DNA of 64,000 bases from contig NZ_AULE01000028.1 of the NCBI RefSeq assembly GCF_000425125.1, positions 186,001 through 250,000 on the forward strand, given 5' to 3'. Shown one piece after another: positions 8,384 to 16,761 of the stretch. The notes below the pieces were generated by a model. The model was not told the origin of the DNA. It searched no databases and saw nothing but the letters and a program-made list of their open reading frames with translations. Source of the stretch: Paenibacillus taiwanensis DSM 18679 (lineage in GTDB: Bacteria > Bacillota > Bacilli > Paenibacillales > Paenibacillaceae). The position numbers and the translations under genes are program-made. Positions within the stretch are counted from its first letter, which is position 1; every line of letters starts with the position of its first letter.

Positions 8384-8421
8384 GTGTTGGAAAGTGAACA
8401 AGCAATCTGTTCATCCGACCT

Positions 8422-8460
8422 CAACCCACACAGGATCTAAGAAGTACGAAGTGTGGGTTG
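8422..8460. repeat. Perfect 10-bp inverted repeat (hairpin)
   Basis: CAACCCACAC and GTGTGGGTTG are exact reverse complements around a 19-base loop. There is no T-run on either side, so it is not a standard terminator. Its outer bases (CAACCCA/TGGGTTG) recur in the hairpin at 43325-43364. Confidence 0.6.
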
Positions 8461-8529
8461 TATCGTTTGATAACGTGAATATTTTAGAACGCTCTGGCAA
8501 ACCCGCATTCCGTAAGCTTATAAGTGCTG

Positions 8530-8877
8530 TTACATAGGACCGAATCGGTTTATTAACTTGTCCTTATGGGCTTGCATAATACGATCCATAGAAATATCAT
8601 ATCGCTTCGCCAACACAAGTAAATTGGCCAGTACGTCACCAAGTTCTTCGACCAGCTCTTGATGTAATACGCTGTCGCTCGGAACAGGCTCATCGGGCCG
8701 ATCACGACCGATTTCCATCGCACGCACGGCTCTGGCAACTTCGCCTACTTCCTCCATCAGAAATCCGACACGGATAAAGGAGTCATACCCTGACCATTGG
8801 CGCGAGGCGTAAAATTGATGTACCCATTGTTCAAAAGACGGAATGTCCATTTTTGGTTGTTTTGTATGTTCTGTCAA
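8530..8877 (-). CDS. MazG-like nucleotide pyrophosphohydrolase
   Basis: The start is TTG 8877, supported by AAGGAAG seven bases upstream. The 115-residue product carries the EEVGEVARAVR and EELGDVLANLL helices. The paired acidic residues (E-E-x-x-E and E-x-x-D) bind Mg2+ in the MazG/all-alpha NTP-PPase family. These enzymes hydrolyse (d)NTPs, often damaged ones, to the monophosphate. It is a single-domain form. It is transcribed divergently from the LOG gene, 93 bp away. Confidence 0.85.
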   Translation of the reverse strand: MTEHTKQPKMDIPSFEQWVHQFYASRQWSGYDSFIRVGFLMEEVGEVARAVRAMEIGRDRPDEPVPSDSVLHQELVEELGDVLANLLVLAKRYDISMDRIMQAHKDKLINRFGPM

Positions 8878-8970
8878 CTGTAAGCTTCCTTTCTATGCCA
8901 TTAAGGCTTATACTTCTTATAGCTTATATGGAGCTGTTATAAAGAACAAGTAATAGGAGTGTAAACAGAG

Positions 8971-9555
8971 ATGAAAAGTATTTGTGTGTACGCAGGTTCT
9001 AACTTGGGCAATCAGCCTGAGTATGCGGAGCAGGCGCGCCAATTAGGTGTGGAGCTGGCTACACGAGGCATCCGACTCATTTACGGAGGTTCCAAGGTGG
9101 GTTTGATGGGGGAAGTCGCGAACAGCGTATTGGCACATGGCGGTACAGTGACAGGTGTAATGCCGACGGGTTTATTTAAGGGCGAAATGATGCATACCGG
9201 TCTTACTGAGCTGATCGAGGTTAAAGATATGCATGAGCGTAAAGCAACGATGATTCGATTGGCAGATGGCTTTATTGCGATGCCAGGCGGTTTTGGTACG
9301 CTTGAAGAATGGTTTGAGGTGATGAGCTGGTCCCAGCTTGGCATTCATGAAAGCCCAGTAGGGTTATTAAATATCGCAGACTTTTATACGCCATTGCTAG
9401 GAATGATTAATCATTCCATTGAAGCTGGTTTCGCTCTCCAAACACATCGCAGTTTGGTTATTGCTGCACCTACAGCGATACAACTGCTAGAACAGATGGA
9501 AACTTTTAAACGCCCTGTATTCGGGAACAAGTGGAAACAACTAGATGAAGCTTAA
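8971..9555 (+). CDS. LOG family protein (cytokinin riboside 5'-monophosphate phosphoribohydrolase type)
   Basis: The 194-residue product starts MKSICVYAGSNLGNQPEYAE and contains the LOG signature PGGFGTLEE (105-113) with an upstream arginine in the MHERKATM segment. LOG proteins form a Rossmann-like fold with a nucleotide-monophosphate pocket. The plant and some bacterial members release cytokinin base from its riboside monophosphate. Many bacterial members are annotated as 'putative lysine decarboxylase', which is wrong for the activity. AATAGGAGTG precedes the ATG. A terminator follows directly, so it is monocistronic. Confidence 0.9.
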   Translation: MKSICVYAGSNLGNQPEYAEQARQLGVELATRGIRLIYGGSKVGLMGEVANSVLAHGGTVTGVMPTGLFKGEMMHTGLTELIEVKDMHERKATMIRLADGFIAMPGGFGTLEEWFEVMSWSQLGIHESPVGLLNIADFYTPLLGMINHSIEAGFALQTHRSLVIAAPTAIQLLEQMETFKRPVFGNKWKQLDEA

Positions 9556-9579
9556 TGGCTACTTAAATGTATACAGATG

Positions 9580-9613
9580 GAGGACTGTATCGCGATGAAT
9601 GCAGTCCTCTTTA
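9580..9613 (+). terminator. Terminator after the LOG gene
   Basis: GAGGACTG (9580-9587) pairs perfectly with CAGTCCTC (9602-9609) around a 14-base loop, followed by a short TTTA. The rest of the 9556-9910 gap holds A- and T-rich tracts and no gene. Confidence 0.6.
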
Positions 9614-9910
9614 GTGATGTAGAGGTAGTGACATAGTGTAACTTATTTCCTTATATCAGCAGATTATAGCGCTATTCATCTCCTAAATGATTGTTCATTT
9701 AGGCGTACAAGGCTTCGAAAGAGATAAATCTATTACGTTTAAACAGGACAAGCAGGGTGATGAAAGGTCAGCGTTAGCTAAAAAAATGTTAAAAAAAAGA
9801 CGTATCGCTTTTACTTTTTTTAGAAACGTGTTGTTATAGAATAGAGAAGGTTAGGAGTATAAAGGGAATAGGTACATAAGTAATTAACGGATTGTGGAAA
9901 GGAGTCTTAT

Positions 9911-10960
9911 ATGGTTCAGTCAGAAAAGTCATTTTACAACAGCAGTCAGTCCTCTTCCTACAAACAACAGCCTATCTTGTATATTGTAGTGCCTTGCTAT
10001 AACGAAGAAGAGGTATTTACCATAACCGTCGAGCATCTAACTGAAGTTATGACATCGATGGTACAGGAGGAGCTAATATCAAGGGAGAGCCGTTTAATGT
10101 TTGTGGACGACGGCAGTCGGGATACGACGTGGTTACAGATTGCGGCAGCACGTAACGATAACCCTTGGGTGACTGGATTAAAGCTTGCTCGAAATGCAGG
10201 GCACCAGAAAGCGTTGTTAGCGGGCTTGATGTACGCAAAGCAGTTTGCCGATTGTGTAGTATCGATGGATGCAGACCTTCAGGATGACACTGGAGTTGTT
10301 CGCGACTTTGTACTCCAATACCGTGAAGGCTATGATATCGTGTATGGGGTAAGAAGAAGCCGCGATACGGATACATGGTTTAAACGTTGGAGCGCAGAGA
10401 AATTTTATAAGTTAATGCAACGGATGGGGGTTAACACGGTCTATAACCATGCCGATTACCGTCTGATGAGCAAACGTGCATTGGAACATTTGGCTGATTA
10501 TAAAGAAGTAAACGTGTTTTTGAGAGGGATCGTTCCATTGATCGGCTTCCGTACGACAATTGTGGAATATGATCGACATGAAAGGGCTGCGGGAGAATCC
10601 AAATATCCTTTGAAGAAAATGCTCTCATTTGCTTGGGAAGGCATTACTTCATTTAGTGTGAAGCCGATGCGGATCGTTACGATGATCGGATTTTTAAGCT
10701 TAGGGACCAGTGTGCTTGCGGCAATATATGCGCTTATGTCCAAAATTATGGGCATGACCGTTACTGGCTGGACATCGATTATGGTATCTGTCTGGTTTAT
10801 TGGAAGCATTCAACTGTTGGCTCTGGGGGTAATTGGTGAATACATAGGCAAGATATATAACGAGGTTAAGCATCGTCCGCTCTACGTTATAGATGAAGTA
10901 CTCCATGAACAACCGAGCGCCGCGGCCGCACCTTGGAAGGAAGCAGGTTGGAAGGAATGA
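9911..10960 (+). CDS. GtrB-like polyprenol-phosphate glycosyltransferase (GT2)
   Basis: The 349-residue product has a GT-A domain with VPCYNEEEV (about 28-36), LMFVDDGSRDTT and the metal-binding DADLQDD. Two C-terminal membrane segments follow (roughly 255-275 and 290-315). This is the DPM1/GtrB/ArnC layout: the enzyme transfers a sugar from a nucleotide donor to undecaprenyl phosphate on the cytoplasmic face. The next gene is a GtrA-type flippase with an ATGA overlap, so the pair should supply lipid-linked sugar to the outside. GGAAAGGAG precedes the ATG. Confidence 0.9.
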   Translation: MVQSEKSFYNSSQSSSYKQQPILYIVVPCYNEEEVFTITVEHLTEVMTSMVQEELISRESRLMFVDDGSRDTTWLQIAAARNDNPWVTGLKLARNAGHQKALLAGLMYAKQFADCVVSMDADLQDDTGVVRDFVLQYREGYDIVYGVRRSRDTDTWFKRWSAEKFYKLMQRMGVNTVYNHADYRLMSKRALEHLADYKEVNVFLRGIVPLIGFRTTIVEYDRHERAAGESKYPLKKMLSFAWEGITSFSVKPMRIVTMIGFLSLGTSVLAAIYALMSKIMGMTVTGWTSIMVSVWFIGSIQLLALGVIGEYIGKIYNEVKHRPLYVIDEVLHEQPSAAAAPWKEAGWKE

Positions 10961-11418
10961 TTCAATTTATCAAATACGGTCTGGTTGGTGTAGCCAATAC
11001 GGTGATCGGGCTGGGGACGATTGCTTTGCTGCTGCATGCACTGCATTGGCCGCATTTATGGGCGACCTTTGTTGGCAACGGCGTAGGCGTCATGTTTAGC
11101 TATGTGATGAACCGAAACTATACGTTTCAGCACCGAGGAAAAACATCAACAAGTATGCTATTGTTTTTTGGTGTAAGCTTGCTTAGCTATGTATTAGCCT
11201 ACTTGGTGATGCACAATTGGATTACACAAGCTGTTAACGCTGTACAGCCACATTTAAGCATGGCTGCCAAGGTGAATGTCGTTATCTTAATTGAAGCCTG
11301 TATCTATACGGGGGTTTCCTTTCTGCTGCATCGCTACATCACGTTTTCCCCGGCTCGCTCCAATAGTGTGGATAGCATGCTGCCGGCAGGAGTCAATGAG
11401 GAATCCAAAGGGGATTAA
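10957..11418 (+). CDS. GtrA-family membrane flippase
   Basis: ATG 10957 overlaps the stop of the glycosyltransferase (ATGA) and is preceded by GGAAGGA; a longer frame from 10933 lies inside the upstream gene. The 153-residue product starts IQFIKYGLVGVANTVIG, the conserved GtrA N-terminus (F-x-[RK]-[FY]-x-x-V-G-x-x-x-T), and has four membrane helices. GtrA proteins are thought to flip undecaprenyl-phosphate sugars to the outer face. The tail after about residue 135 is hydrophilic. Confidence 0.88.
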   Translation: MIQFIKYGLVGVANTVIGLGTIALLLHALHWPHLWATFVGNGVGVMFSYVMNRNYTFQHRGKTSTSMLLFFGVSLLSYVLAYLVMHNWITQAVNAVQPHLSMAAKVNVVILIEACIYTGVSFLLHRYITFSPARSNSVDSMLPAGVNEESKGD

Positions 11419-11442
11419 TCAGAGTAATATATAGGAGAGATC

Positions 11443-12858
11443 ATGTTGAACAAAGATCGTGTAATGACCGCCGTTATTGTAATTATCGGGGCGGCGATTT
11501 TAATTGGTTTGTTGTTTGTGCCACCCTTTATCGGCATTGCAGACAATGGCGATTATCCGAGAATTATGTCTAGCGGGGGCATATCTGTATTAAATGATAC
11601 GTTTACCTATGAGGATAAATACTTTGGATACGCACATAGTCAATATGAATATGCGCCTTTTGGAATCGGCTATGCCTCTTCTCAAGTGTTATTTGTATTT
11701 ATTGCGGGTTTGCTAGGGAGATTGTGGGACAGCAACCTATTTACAATGCATGCGATGGGAGTCGTATACAGTGTGTTGATGCTGCTTACCCTTGGCTTTA
11801 TGATCTACGTGTTAGGCAAAGGACGTCTATGGCTGCAAATGACACTGGGTGTGCTGATGCTGTTTATCTTTTTTGATATTGGTTATGTGGCTTATTTTCA
11901 GTCGTTATTTGGAGAGCCAGTATCTTTGATCTTTCTTTTGTTGTCGGCATCATTAGCAATCGCGCTTGCCACACAAGAAAAGCCATCCTCTTTGCTTGCC
12001 GTGCTGCTTTTTGTATGTGCTTGGATATTGGCGATGTCGAAGATTCAAAATGCACCTGTAGGACTTGCTTTTGCAGCATATGGGTTTCGCCTTTATCGCC
12101 GGAGAAGTGACGTTCAGTGGAAGAGGATTCTCGTTGCAGGTTCATCCATCATGGTGCTGTCTACTGTGCTGATGTATGTATTTGCACCTGGGGAATTAAA
12201 GCAGATTAATTTGTACCAAACGATATTTTTTGGCATTCTGAAAGATTCACCACATGTAAAGGAAGATTTGCAATCACTTGGTATACCTGAGAAATACGAG
12301 GTGTTAGCAGGTACGAACTATTTCCAAACAGATGTTGCAATCAAGCAGGATGCACCTGAATTAACGGAGGATGTTTATTCCAAGCTAGGGCATTTTGATG
12401 TTGTCCGCTATTATGCCACGCATCCTGCGCGTATTATCGACAAGCTAGAGGCAGCCGCAGCTAATGCCACGTTTATTAGACCTTATTATTTAGGAAATTA
12501 CGTGAAAGAAGAGGGGAAATCTCGCGGCGAAGTCACATATACGTATAGTACGTGGAGTGAAGGAAAGAAACGTCTGGTTCCAGAGTCGCTGCTGTTCTTT
12601 GTAGCTTTTTATGTATTATATATCGGCGTTATTGTGTGGGAATGGATAAGGAAGCGCTATTCTCGCGGGGTATTAGAAGTGCTGCTGCTTGTAGCGGGTA
12701 TAGGAATCTTGGCAGTCGCAATTCCGCTAGTCGGAGATGGGGAAGCGGATATTGGCAAGCACTTATTTTTGTTTAATGTTGTGTTTGACATGATGGTTGC
12801 TGTGTCGGTCGTTTGGGTAGTAGCTAGTATCCGCAATGTATGGCATCGTATTCGGTAG
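11443..12858 (+). CDS. Polytopic membrane protein, probable GT-C-type glycosyltransferase of the Gtr operon
   Basis: The gene begins at ATG 11443 after ATAGGAGAG, 24 bp behind the GtrA gene. The 471-residue product has about ten membrane helices and one large external loop (about 260-375). The first loop has GIADNGDYPRIM; an acidic residue in this loop is typical of GT-C enzymes that use lipid-linked sugars as donors. In Gtr systems the third gene is the specific glycosyltransferase that decorates a surface polymer. The fit here is by operon position and topology, not by a recognised family, and the acceptor is unknown. Confidence 0.65.
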   Translation: MLNKDRVMTAVIVIIGAAILIGLLFVPPFIGIADNGDYPRIMSSGGISVLNDTFTYEDKYFGYAHSQYEYAPFGIGYASSQVLFVFIAGLLGRLWDSNLFTMHAMGVVYSVLMLLTLGFMIYVLGKGRLWLQMTLGVLMLFIFFDIGYVAYFQSLFGEPVSLIFLLLSASLAIALATQEKPSSLLAVLLFVCAWILAMSKIQNAPVGLAFAAYGFRLYRRRSDVQWKRILVAGSSIMVLSTVLMYVFAPGELKQINLYQTIFFGILKDSPHVKEDLQSLGIPEKYEVLAGTNYFQTDVAIKQDAPELTEDVYSKLGHFDVVRYYATHPARIIDKLEAAAANATFIRPYYLGNYVKEEGKSRGEVTYTYSTWSEGKKRLVPESLLFFVAFYVLYIGVIVWEWIRKRYSRGVLEVLLLVAGIGILAVAIPLVGDGEADIGKHLFLFNVVFDMMVAVSVVWVVASIRNVWHRIR

Positions 12859-12999
12859 ATAAGCTCTAGTTCCTGAATCTATTTTAGTGTTCATTGTGAA
12901 AATGCTCCTAGTCTTGGTTGTTGTCCCGCTATATGCTGATACATAGCAGCATGGCTTTCAACATGGCCTTCAGCATGGCGGGAAAAAGGAGTGATGGTG

Positions 13000-14226
13000 A
13001 TGGACACGAGGACTACCAACCGACTTATAACACCAACAAGTATCATGTGGAAAACGGTCGCAGAGGACTGCAACTTGGCGTGTGATTATTGCTATTACAG
13101 CACTTGCGGGGGAAAACCGCAAAACGAGATTAGACGTATAGATGACAAACTGCTGGAGCGTGTCGTTCGGCAGATGATGCACCATTGTGAAGGACAGGTT
13201 TCATTTGCTTGGCAGGGCGGCGAGCCGTTGTTGGCTGGGCTGGCGTTCTTTCAGCGTGTCGTTCAACTCCAAGCGTTATATGCGCTGCCCAATACGACGA
13301 TTAGTAATGCTGTGCAAACGAACGGCACCCTGATCGATGAGCATTGGGCGGCCTTTTTTCGTCGTTATTCTATGTTGATCGGTGTAAGTGTGGACGGCCC
13401 GGAGGAGATCCATAATAAACGAAGACGAACGGGTTCAGGTAAGGGATCTTATAGACGTGTAATGGCAGGGATTGATGCATTAAAGCAGGCTGGAGTGGAC
13501 TTCAACATCTTAACGGTCATCCACGAAGACAACGTGGGTCAAGCAGCGATACTGATGGATTGGCTCGCGGACAATCAGTTTCAACATGTACAGTTTATTC
13601 CTTGTATGCATTTTAGTGCACAGGATGTAGATGCCAAGGGGCAGTATCGCATAAGCCCGCAGCAATACGGGCAATTTCTGTGTACAGCTTTTGATCGCTG
13701 GTACAACGATGGACAACCTGCCATATCCGTGCGATTGTTCGATAATTGGTTGCAGAAGCTGATGGGGAGCGAACCGGAGCTATGCGTTCATCAGCAGGAG
13801 TGTCCTTCTGTTCTCGTTTTGGAGCAGAACGGGGATGCCTATCCGTGTGATTTTTTTATAGATGAACGCTTCCGACTGGGCAATGCCAATGAAGATACGC
13901 TTGCGCAACTATTGGAAGAGCAGCGATGGTCTATGTTCCGCTCGCTACAACTAAGGAAGTCTTCATCGTGTGAGACATGCAAGTACTTGCATTATTGTGG
14001 AGGTGGATGTCCTCGCAATCGTACTGATTTGTTGAAGGGGAATGACAGGGCGCATGTTGACTATTTCTGTGAGAGTTATCGTATGCTGTATGCATATGGA
14101 GAAGAACGGATGCGTAAGCTAGCCCATGAATGGATGGCTCAACAAGGCATAGAATTACCTGGCCGCAATGAGCGCTGTATATGTGGCAGTGGACGTAAAA
14201 CAAAGAAATGTTGCACCGCCAGATGA
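13000..14226 (+). CDS. Anaerobic-sulfatase-maturase-like radical SAM/SPASM enzyme with SEC-C tail
   Basis: Four start codons are stacked at 12991-13002; ATG 13000 has the right distance from AAAAAGGAG. The 408-residue product has the radical SAM cluster CNLACDYC (Cys24, 28, 31), GGEPL and a SPASM region (Cys in LCVHQQECPS, YPCDFF, CETCKYLHYCGGGC) for auxiliary Fe-S clusters. This matches enzymes that oxidise a Cys or Ser of sulfatases to formylglycine, or that modify peptides. The last 20 residues form a SEC-C zinc motif (CICGSGRKTKKCC). No sulfatase gene is in the window, so the substrate is unknown. The ThpR gene follows 57 bp later. Confidence 0.88.
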   Translation: MDTRTTNRLITPTSIMWKTVAEDCNLACDYCYYSTCGGKPQNEIRRIDDKLLERVVRQMMHHCEGQVSFAWQGGEPLLAGLAFFQRVVQLQALYALPNTTISNAVQTNGTLIDEHWAAFFRRYSMLIGVSVDGPEEIHNKRRRTGSGKGSYRRVMAGIDALKQAGVDFNILTVIHEDNVGQAAILMDWLADNQFQHVQFIPCMHFSAQDVDAKGQYRISPQQYGQFLCTAFDRWYNDGQPAISVRLFDNWLQKLMGSEPELCVHQQECPSVLVLEQNGDAYPCDFFIDERFRLGNANEDTLAQLLEEQRWSMFRSLQLRKSSSCETCKYLHYCGGGCPRNRTDLLKGNDRAHVDYFCESYRMLYAYGEERMRKLAHEWMAQQGIELPGRNERCICGSGRKTKKCCTAR

Positions 14227-14283
14227 TATAGATAAACATTTTCCGGGAAATAATGTCGAACCTATTGATAAGGAGCAAACCAA

Positions 14284-14895
14284 ATGGAGCAACAATGGCG
14301 TGTATTTATCGCCATCCCTCTTCCAGAAGCTGTGCAAAAGTGGTTACAGGTTAGCATGAACAGCGCGATCCTTCCGACAAGCCAGCTTTTTAAACGGCTA
14401 ACAGATTCGCGTGACTATCATATTACGATACAGTTTCTCGGAGATGTGGCTACATCACGCATCGCAGAAATTGAAACACGGATGCAACTGGCTGTGCAAA
14501 AATGGTCACCCTTTTGGTTGCAGTTGTCCAATTGGGATACGTTTGGGCGCAGAGAGGCGCCTAAGGTGCTATGGTATGGTGTTCAGGGCAACTTACAAGC
14601 CTTAACAGCGCTTCATCATCAGGTGACGACACAGATGAAGGGGATTGGCTTTTTAGTTGAGGACAGAGCCTATCATCCTCATATTACAACAGCCCGTCAG
14701 TATAAGGGTGAAGATGAATTTGACATGGCCGGTATGGAGCGAGAAGTTACGGGCGGGAGGCGTGATGAAGATCAAATACAGGCCCTGGTGCGTCCGGAGT
14801 GGCTAGTTGACCGGATTGTATTGTACCGCACTCATATGGGACAGCGCCCGATGTATGAGGAGGTTGCAGAAGCTCTACTGGTGCCGGAAGCATGA
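14284..14895 (+). CDS. thpR: RNA 2',3'-cyclic phosphodiesterase
   Basis: The 203-residue product carries the two H-x-T/S-x motifs of the 2H phosphoesterase superfamily, HITI (His46) and HITT in YHPHITTARQ, about 80 residues apart in the ligase-T-like duplicated fold. ThpR opens 2',3'-cyclic phosphate ends on RNA to 2'-phosphates. AAGGAG lies 9 bp before ATG 14284. It is followed by a strong terminator and may share a transcript with the radical SAM gene. Confidence 0.88.
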   Translation: MEQQWRVFIAIPLPEAVQKWLQVSMNSAILPTSQLFKRLTDSRDYHITIQFLGDVATSRIAEIETRMQLAVQKWSPFWLQLSNWDTFGRREAPKVLWYGVQGNLQALTALHHQVTTQMKGIGFLVEDRAYHPHITTARQYKGEDEFDMAGMEREVTGGRRDEDQIQALVRPEWLVDRIVLYRTHMGQRPMYEEVAEALLVPEA

Positions 14896-14926
14896 GTATA
14901 ATGGAAAAGATCCATACAGATTGCAG

Positions 14927-14955
14927 GCTTCGCCCCTAATGGGCGGAGCTTTTTT
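14927..14955 (+). terminator. Strong rho-independent terminator
   Basis: GCTTCGCCC (14927-14935) pairs with GGGCGGAGC (14941-14949), one wobble, then six T. Confidence 0.85.
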
Positions 14956-15037
14956 AGTTAACTTGTTTAGTTAGCTTGCAATGGGGAAGTGTAGATGACA
15001 TTCAAATGGATAGTATAATATAAATAGTTCACATGAC

Positions 15038-15301
15038 ATGGCTTTGCTGACCATCCTCCCTGTTAATAGCAAGGCGGCTGAAAGCGTAGCGGAAAAGACT
15101 GTAGTAATCTTTACATTGGCGTCTCGGGTTAACAAAATTTTACTTCGGGTTGTTATATCTCCTTTACTGGTTATACAATTGATAGGTTCAACAACTTATC
15201 CGCATAGTCAAACGGTGCGGGTCACCGAGAAGTAATGCAAGATGTCACACGGACTGATTCGTTACGCTTTGATCCTGTCAAAAACGTATTTATAGCTGAA
15301 C
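15038..15301 (+). pseudogene. Doubtful remnant in the 14956-15325 gap
   Basis: A 65-codon frame (15038-15235, MALLTILPVNSKAAES...) without a ribosome binding site is followed in another frame by a short stretch ending LRFDPVKNVFIAER (stop near 15305). Together they faintly recall the end of a stalk-domain (copper-amine-oxidase-like) protein, where W-D-x-x-K is common. This is a weak reading; the gap may hold nothing. Confidence 0.2.
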
Positions 15302-15325
15302 GCTAACGGAAAGGATGGATGGAAA

Positions 15326-15898
15326 ATGAAATCTTTCATGAAATGGTTGAAACGTATCTTCTTTGGCATCGTTATACTTATTGTAATCATTGCAGCAGCA
15401 CTGTACTTTTATATAAAGCCCAATGAACATTTGGGCTGGGCACCACCTGTACAGGTAACTTTGACAGAGCGCATCGATCAGATGATTCGTCAGCATGCGC
15501 CAGAGATTGCAATCAGTGAAGCAGAACTGAACGGATATGCAGCGGAATGGGTGAGAAAAGAGCTCCATACGAGCCCAATTCTGACAAAATGGAAGCCTTA
15601 CGGGATGCACATTGAATTGCAGCAAGATCAATTGCTCGTGAAAGCAGAAATAGAGCCTTGGCAAGGTATTCGAGCATCAGTCCAGATACCGATGGATTTA
15701 TCCTGGAATGTATCCGAGCAGATCATCCAAGCTGTGCCAACGGGGGTATATGTGAAGGATCTTCAAATTCCGCAAGGGTGGATAGAAGTAAAACCGATTC
15801 AGATACAGGCCGGAGCTTGGCTGCATGAGTTCGTAAAAGTGAAGCAAATGCATTTTGAGGAAGGAAAGTGGCGGATACGTCTAGGGTTGAAGCTGTAA
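15326..15898 (+). CDS. Membrane-anchored extracytoplasmic protein of unknown function
   Basis: ATG 15326 follows AAAGGATGGATGGAA. The 190-residue product has a basic N-terminus, one membrane helix (about 11-32) and a strand-rich outer domain. In size and layout it resembles the YpmS group of anchored proteins of Bacillales, but I cannot claim the family. A MarR-type gene begins 34 bp later and could be cotranscribed. Confidence 0.7.
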   Translation: MKSFMKWLKRIFFGIVILIVIIAAALYFYIKPNEHLGWAPPVQVTLTERIDQMIRQHAPEIAISEAELNGYAAEWVRKELHTSPILTKWKPYGMHIELQQDQLLVKAEIEPWQGIRASVQIPMDLSWNVSEQIIQAVPTGVYVKDLQIPQGWIEVKPIQIQAGAWLHEFVKVKQMHFEEGKWRIRLGLKL

Positions 15899-15932
15899 TA
15901 ACGTCCAACAGGATGAAATGGAGTGAATCAAA

Positions 15933-16385
15933 TTGCCGAATAAGAAAGAGCTGCATCAGTTACAAATGAATTTCCGTACGATGGTTCGGGGGATGTATAA
16001 AGTATGGAATGAACAAATGGATCATGGAATTAATCCAACCCAGTTCAGCGTGCTGGAGCAATTGGATCGCCATGAATCCATGAAAGTAACGGATCTGGCG
16101 AAGTCGTTGCGGCTTACACCAGGAGCAGTGACGGGCATAACGGACAAATTGATAGAGCTTCAGTTGGTGACACGCCGTCGCGATGAGTTGGACCGCCGTA
16201 CGGTGTATGTGGAGTTGACTGAGGACGGGCGAAAGACGATTACAGAAACGATCGTTCACCGTGGGGAAATGTTTGAGCGTTTCTTCCAGAATGTACAAGA
16301 TGAACAGTTGCACGCCTTTCTTGGTGTGTGTAAGCAGGTCATTCATAACTTAGAGGATATTACAAAGGAAGAGGACGGAAAATAG
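15933..16385 (+). CDS. MarR family transcriptional regulator
   Basis: The start is TTG 15933 with GGAGTG eight bases upstream. The 150-residue product has the winged helix of MarR proteins: INPTQFSVLEQL, then MKVTDLAKSLRLTPGAVTGITDKLIEL as the recognition region and RRRDELDRRTVYVELTEDG as the wing. Dimerising helices flank it. MarR proteins usually repress nearby genes until they bind a small ligand. The closest candidates are its own operon or the glycosidase downstream. A terminator follows. Confidence 0.9.
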   Translation: MPNKKELHQLQMNFRTMVRGMYKVWNEQMDHGINPTQFSVLEQLDRHESMKVTDLAKSLRLTPGAVTGITDKLIELQLVTRRRDELDRRTVYVELTEDGRKTITETIVHRGEMFERFFQNVQDEQLHAFLGVCKQVIHNLEDITKEEDGK

Positions 16386-16425
16386 GCAGCGTTTACGTAA
16401 GCTGTACTGTATTCTACTCACCGCG

Positions 16426-16469
16426 CAACCGTTGTAGGCTGGCAACACAGCTGCAACGGTTGTTTTTGT
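16426..16469 (+). terminator. Terminator after the MarR gene
   Basis: CAACCGTTG (16426-16434) and CAACGGTTG (16454-16462) pair perfectly, followed by TTTTTGTT. Confidence 0.8.
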
Positions 16470-16572
16470 TAGGATCATACTGAGAAGAAGTGAATTAGAT
16501 ACGTAATAGGCAAGTGAACGAACATATGGACGAATGCGATCAAACAGATGATCCACTTGTCGTTTTTTTAAA

Positions 16573-16586
16573 TGAAAACGCTTACG
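16573..16586 (+). promoter_or_regulatory. cre-like CcpA site upstream of the glycosidase
   Basis: TGAAAACGCTTACG matches the cre consensus TGWAANCGNTNWCA at 13 of 14 positions and lies 176 bp before the glycosidase start. It suggests carbon catabolite control of the sugar locus. Confidence 0.55.
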
Positions 16587-16761
16587 AAATGTTCTAACAC
16601 GCAGGCGCCCTTTTCCCTACAGCTGTACAACTGCACACGGATCAACACAACCTATAATGAGAGTAATGAGGAAAACATACAATGACTACGTTTGCATCAC
16701 ACATGTTCGGGCAGTGTGAACATTTGTTTTCTATTGGGATGAAGCAAGGGGGAGAATAAGT

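Larger units (their letters stand above)
8172..8529. other. Intergenic stretch with two hairpins, no gene
   Basis: AGCGTTG (8347-8353) pairs with CAGCGCT (8367-8373), followed by TTATTTAATT, a plausible terminator for the upstream gene. A perfect 10-bp inverted repeat (8422-8431 and 8451-8460) lies further on. No credible reading frame is present. Confidence 0.5.
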
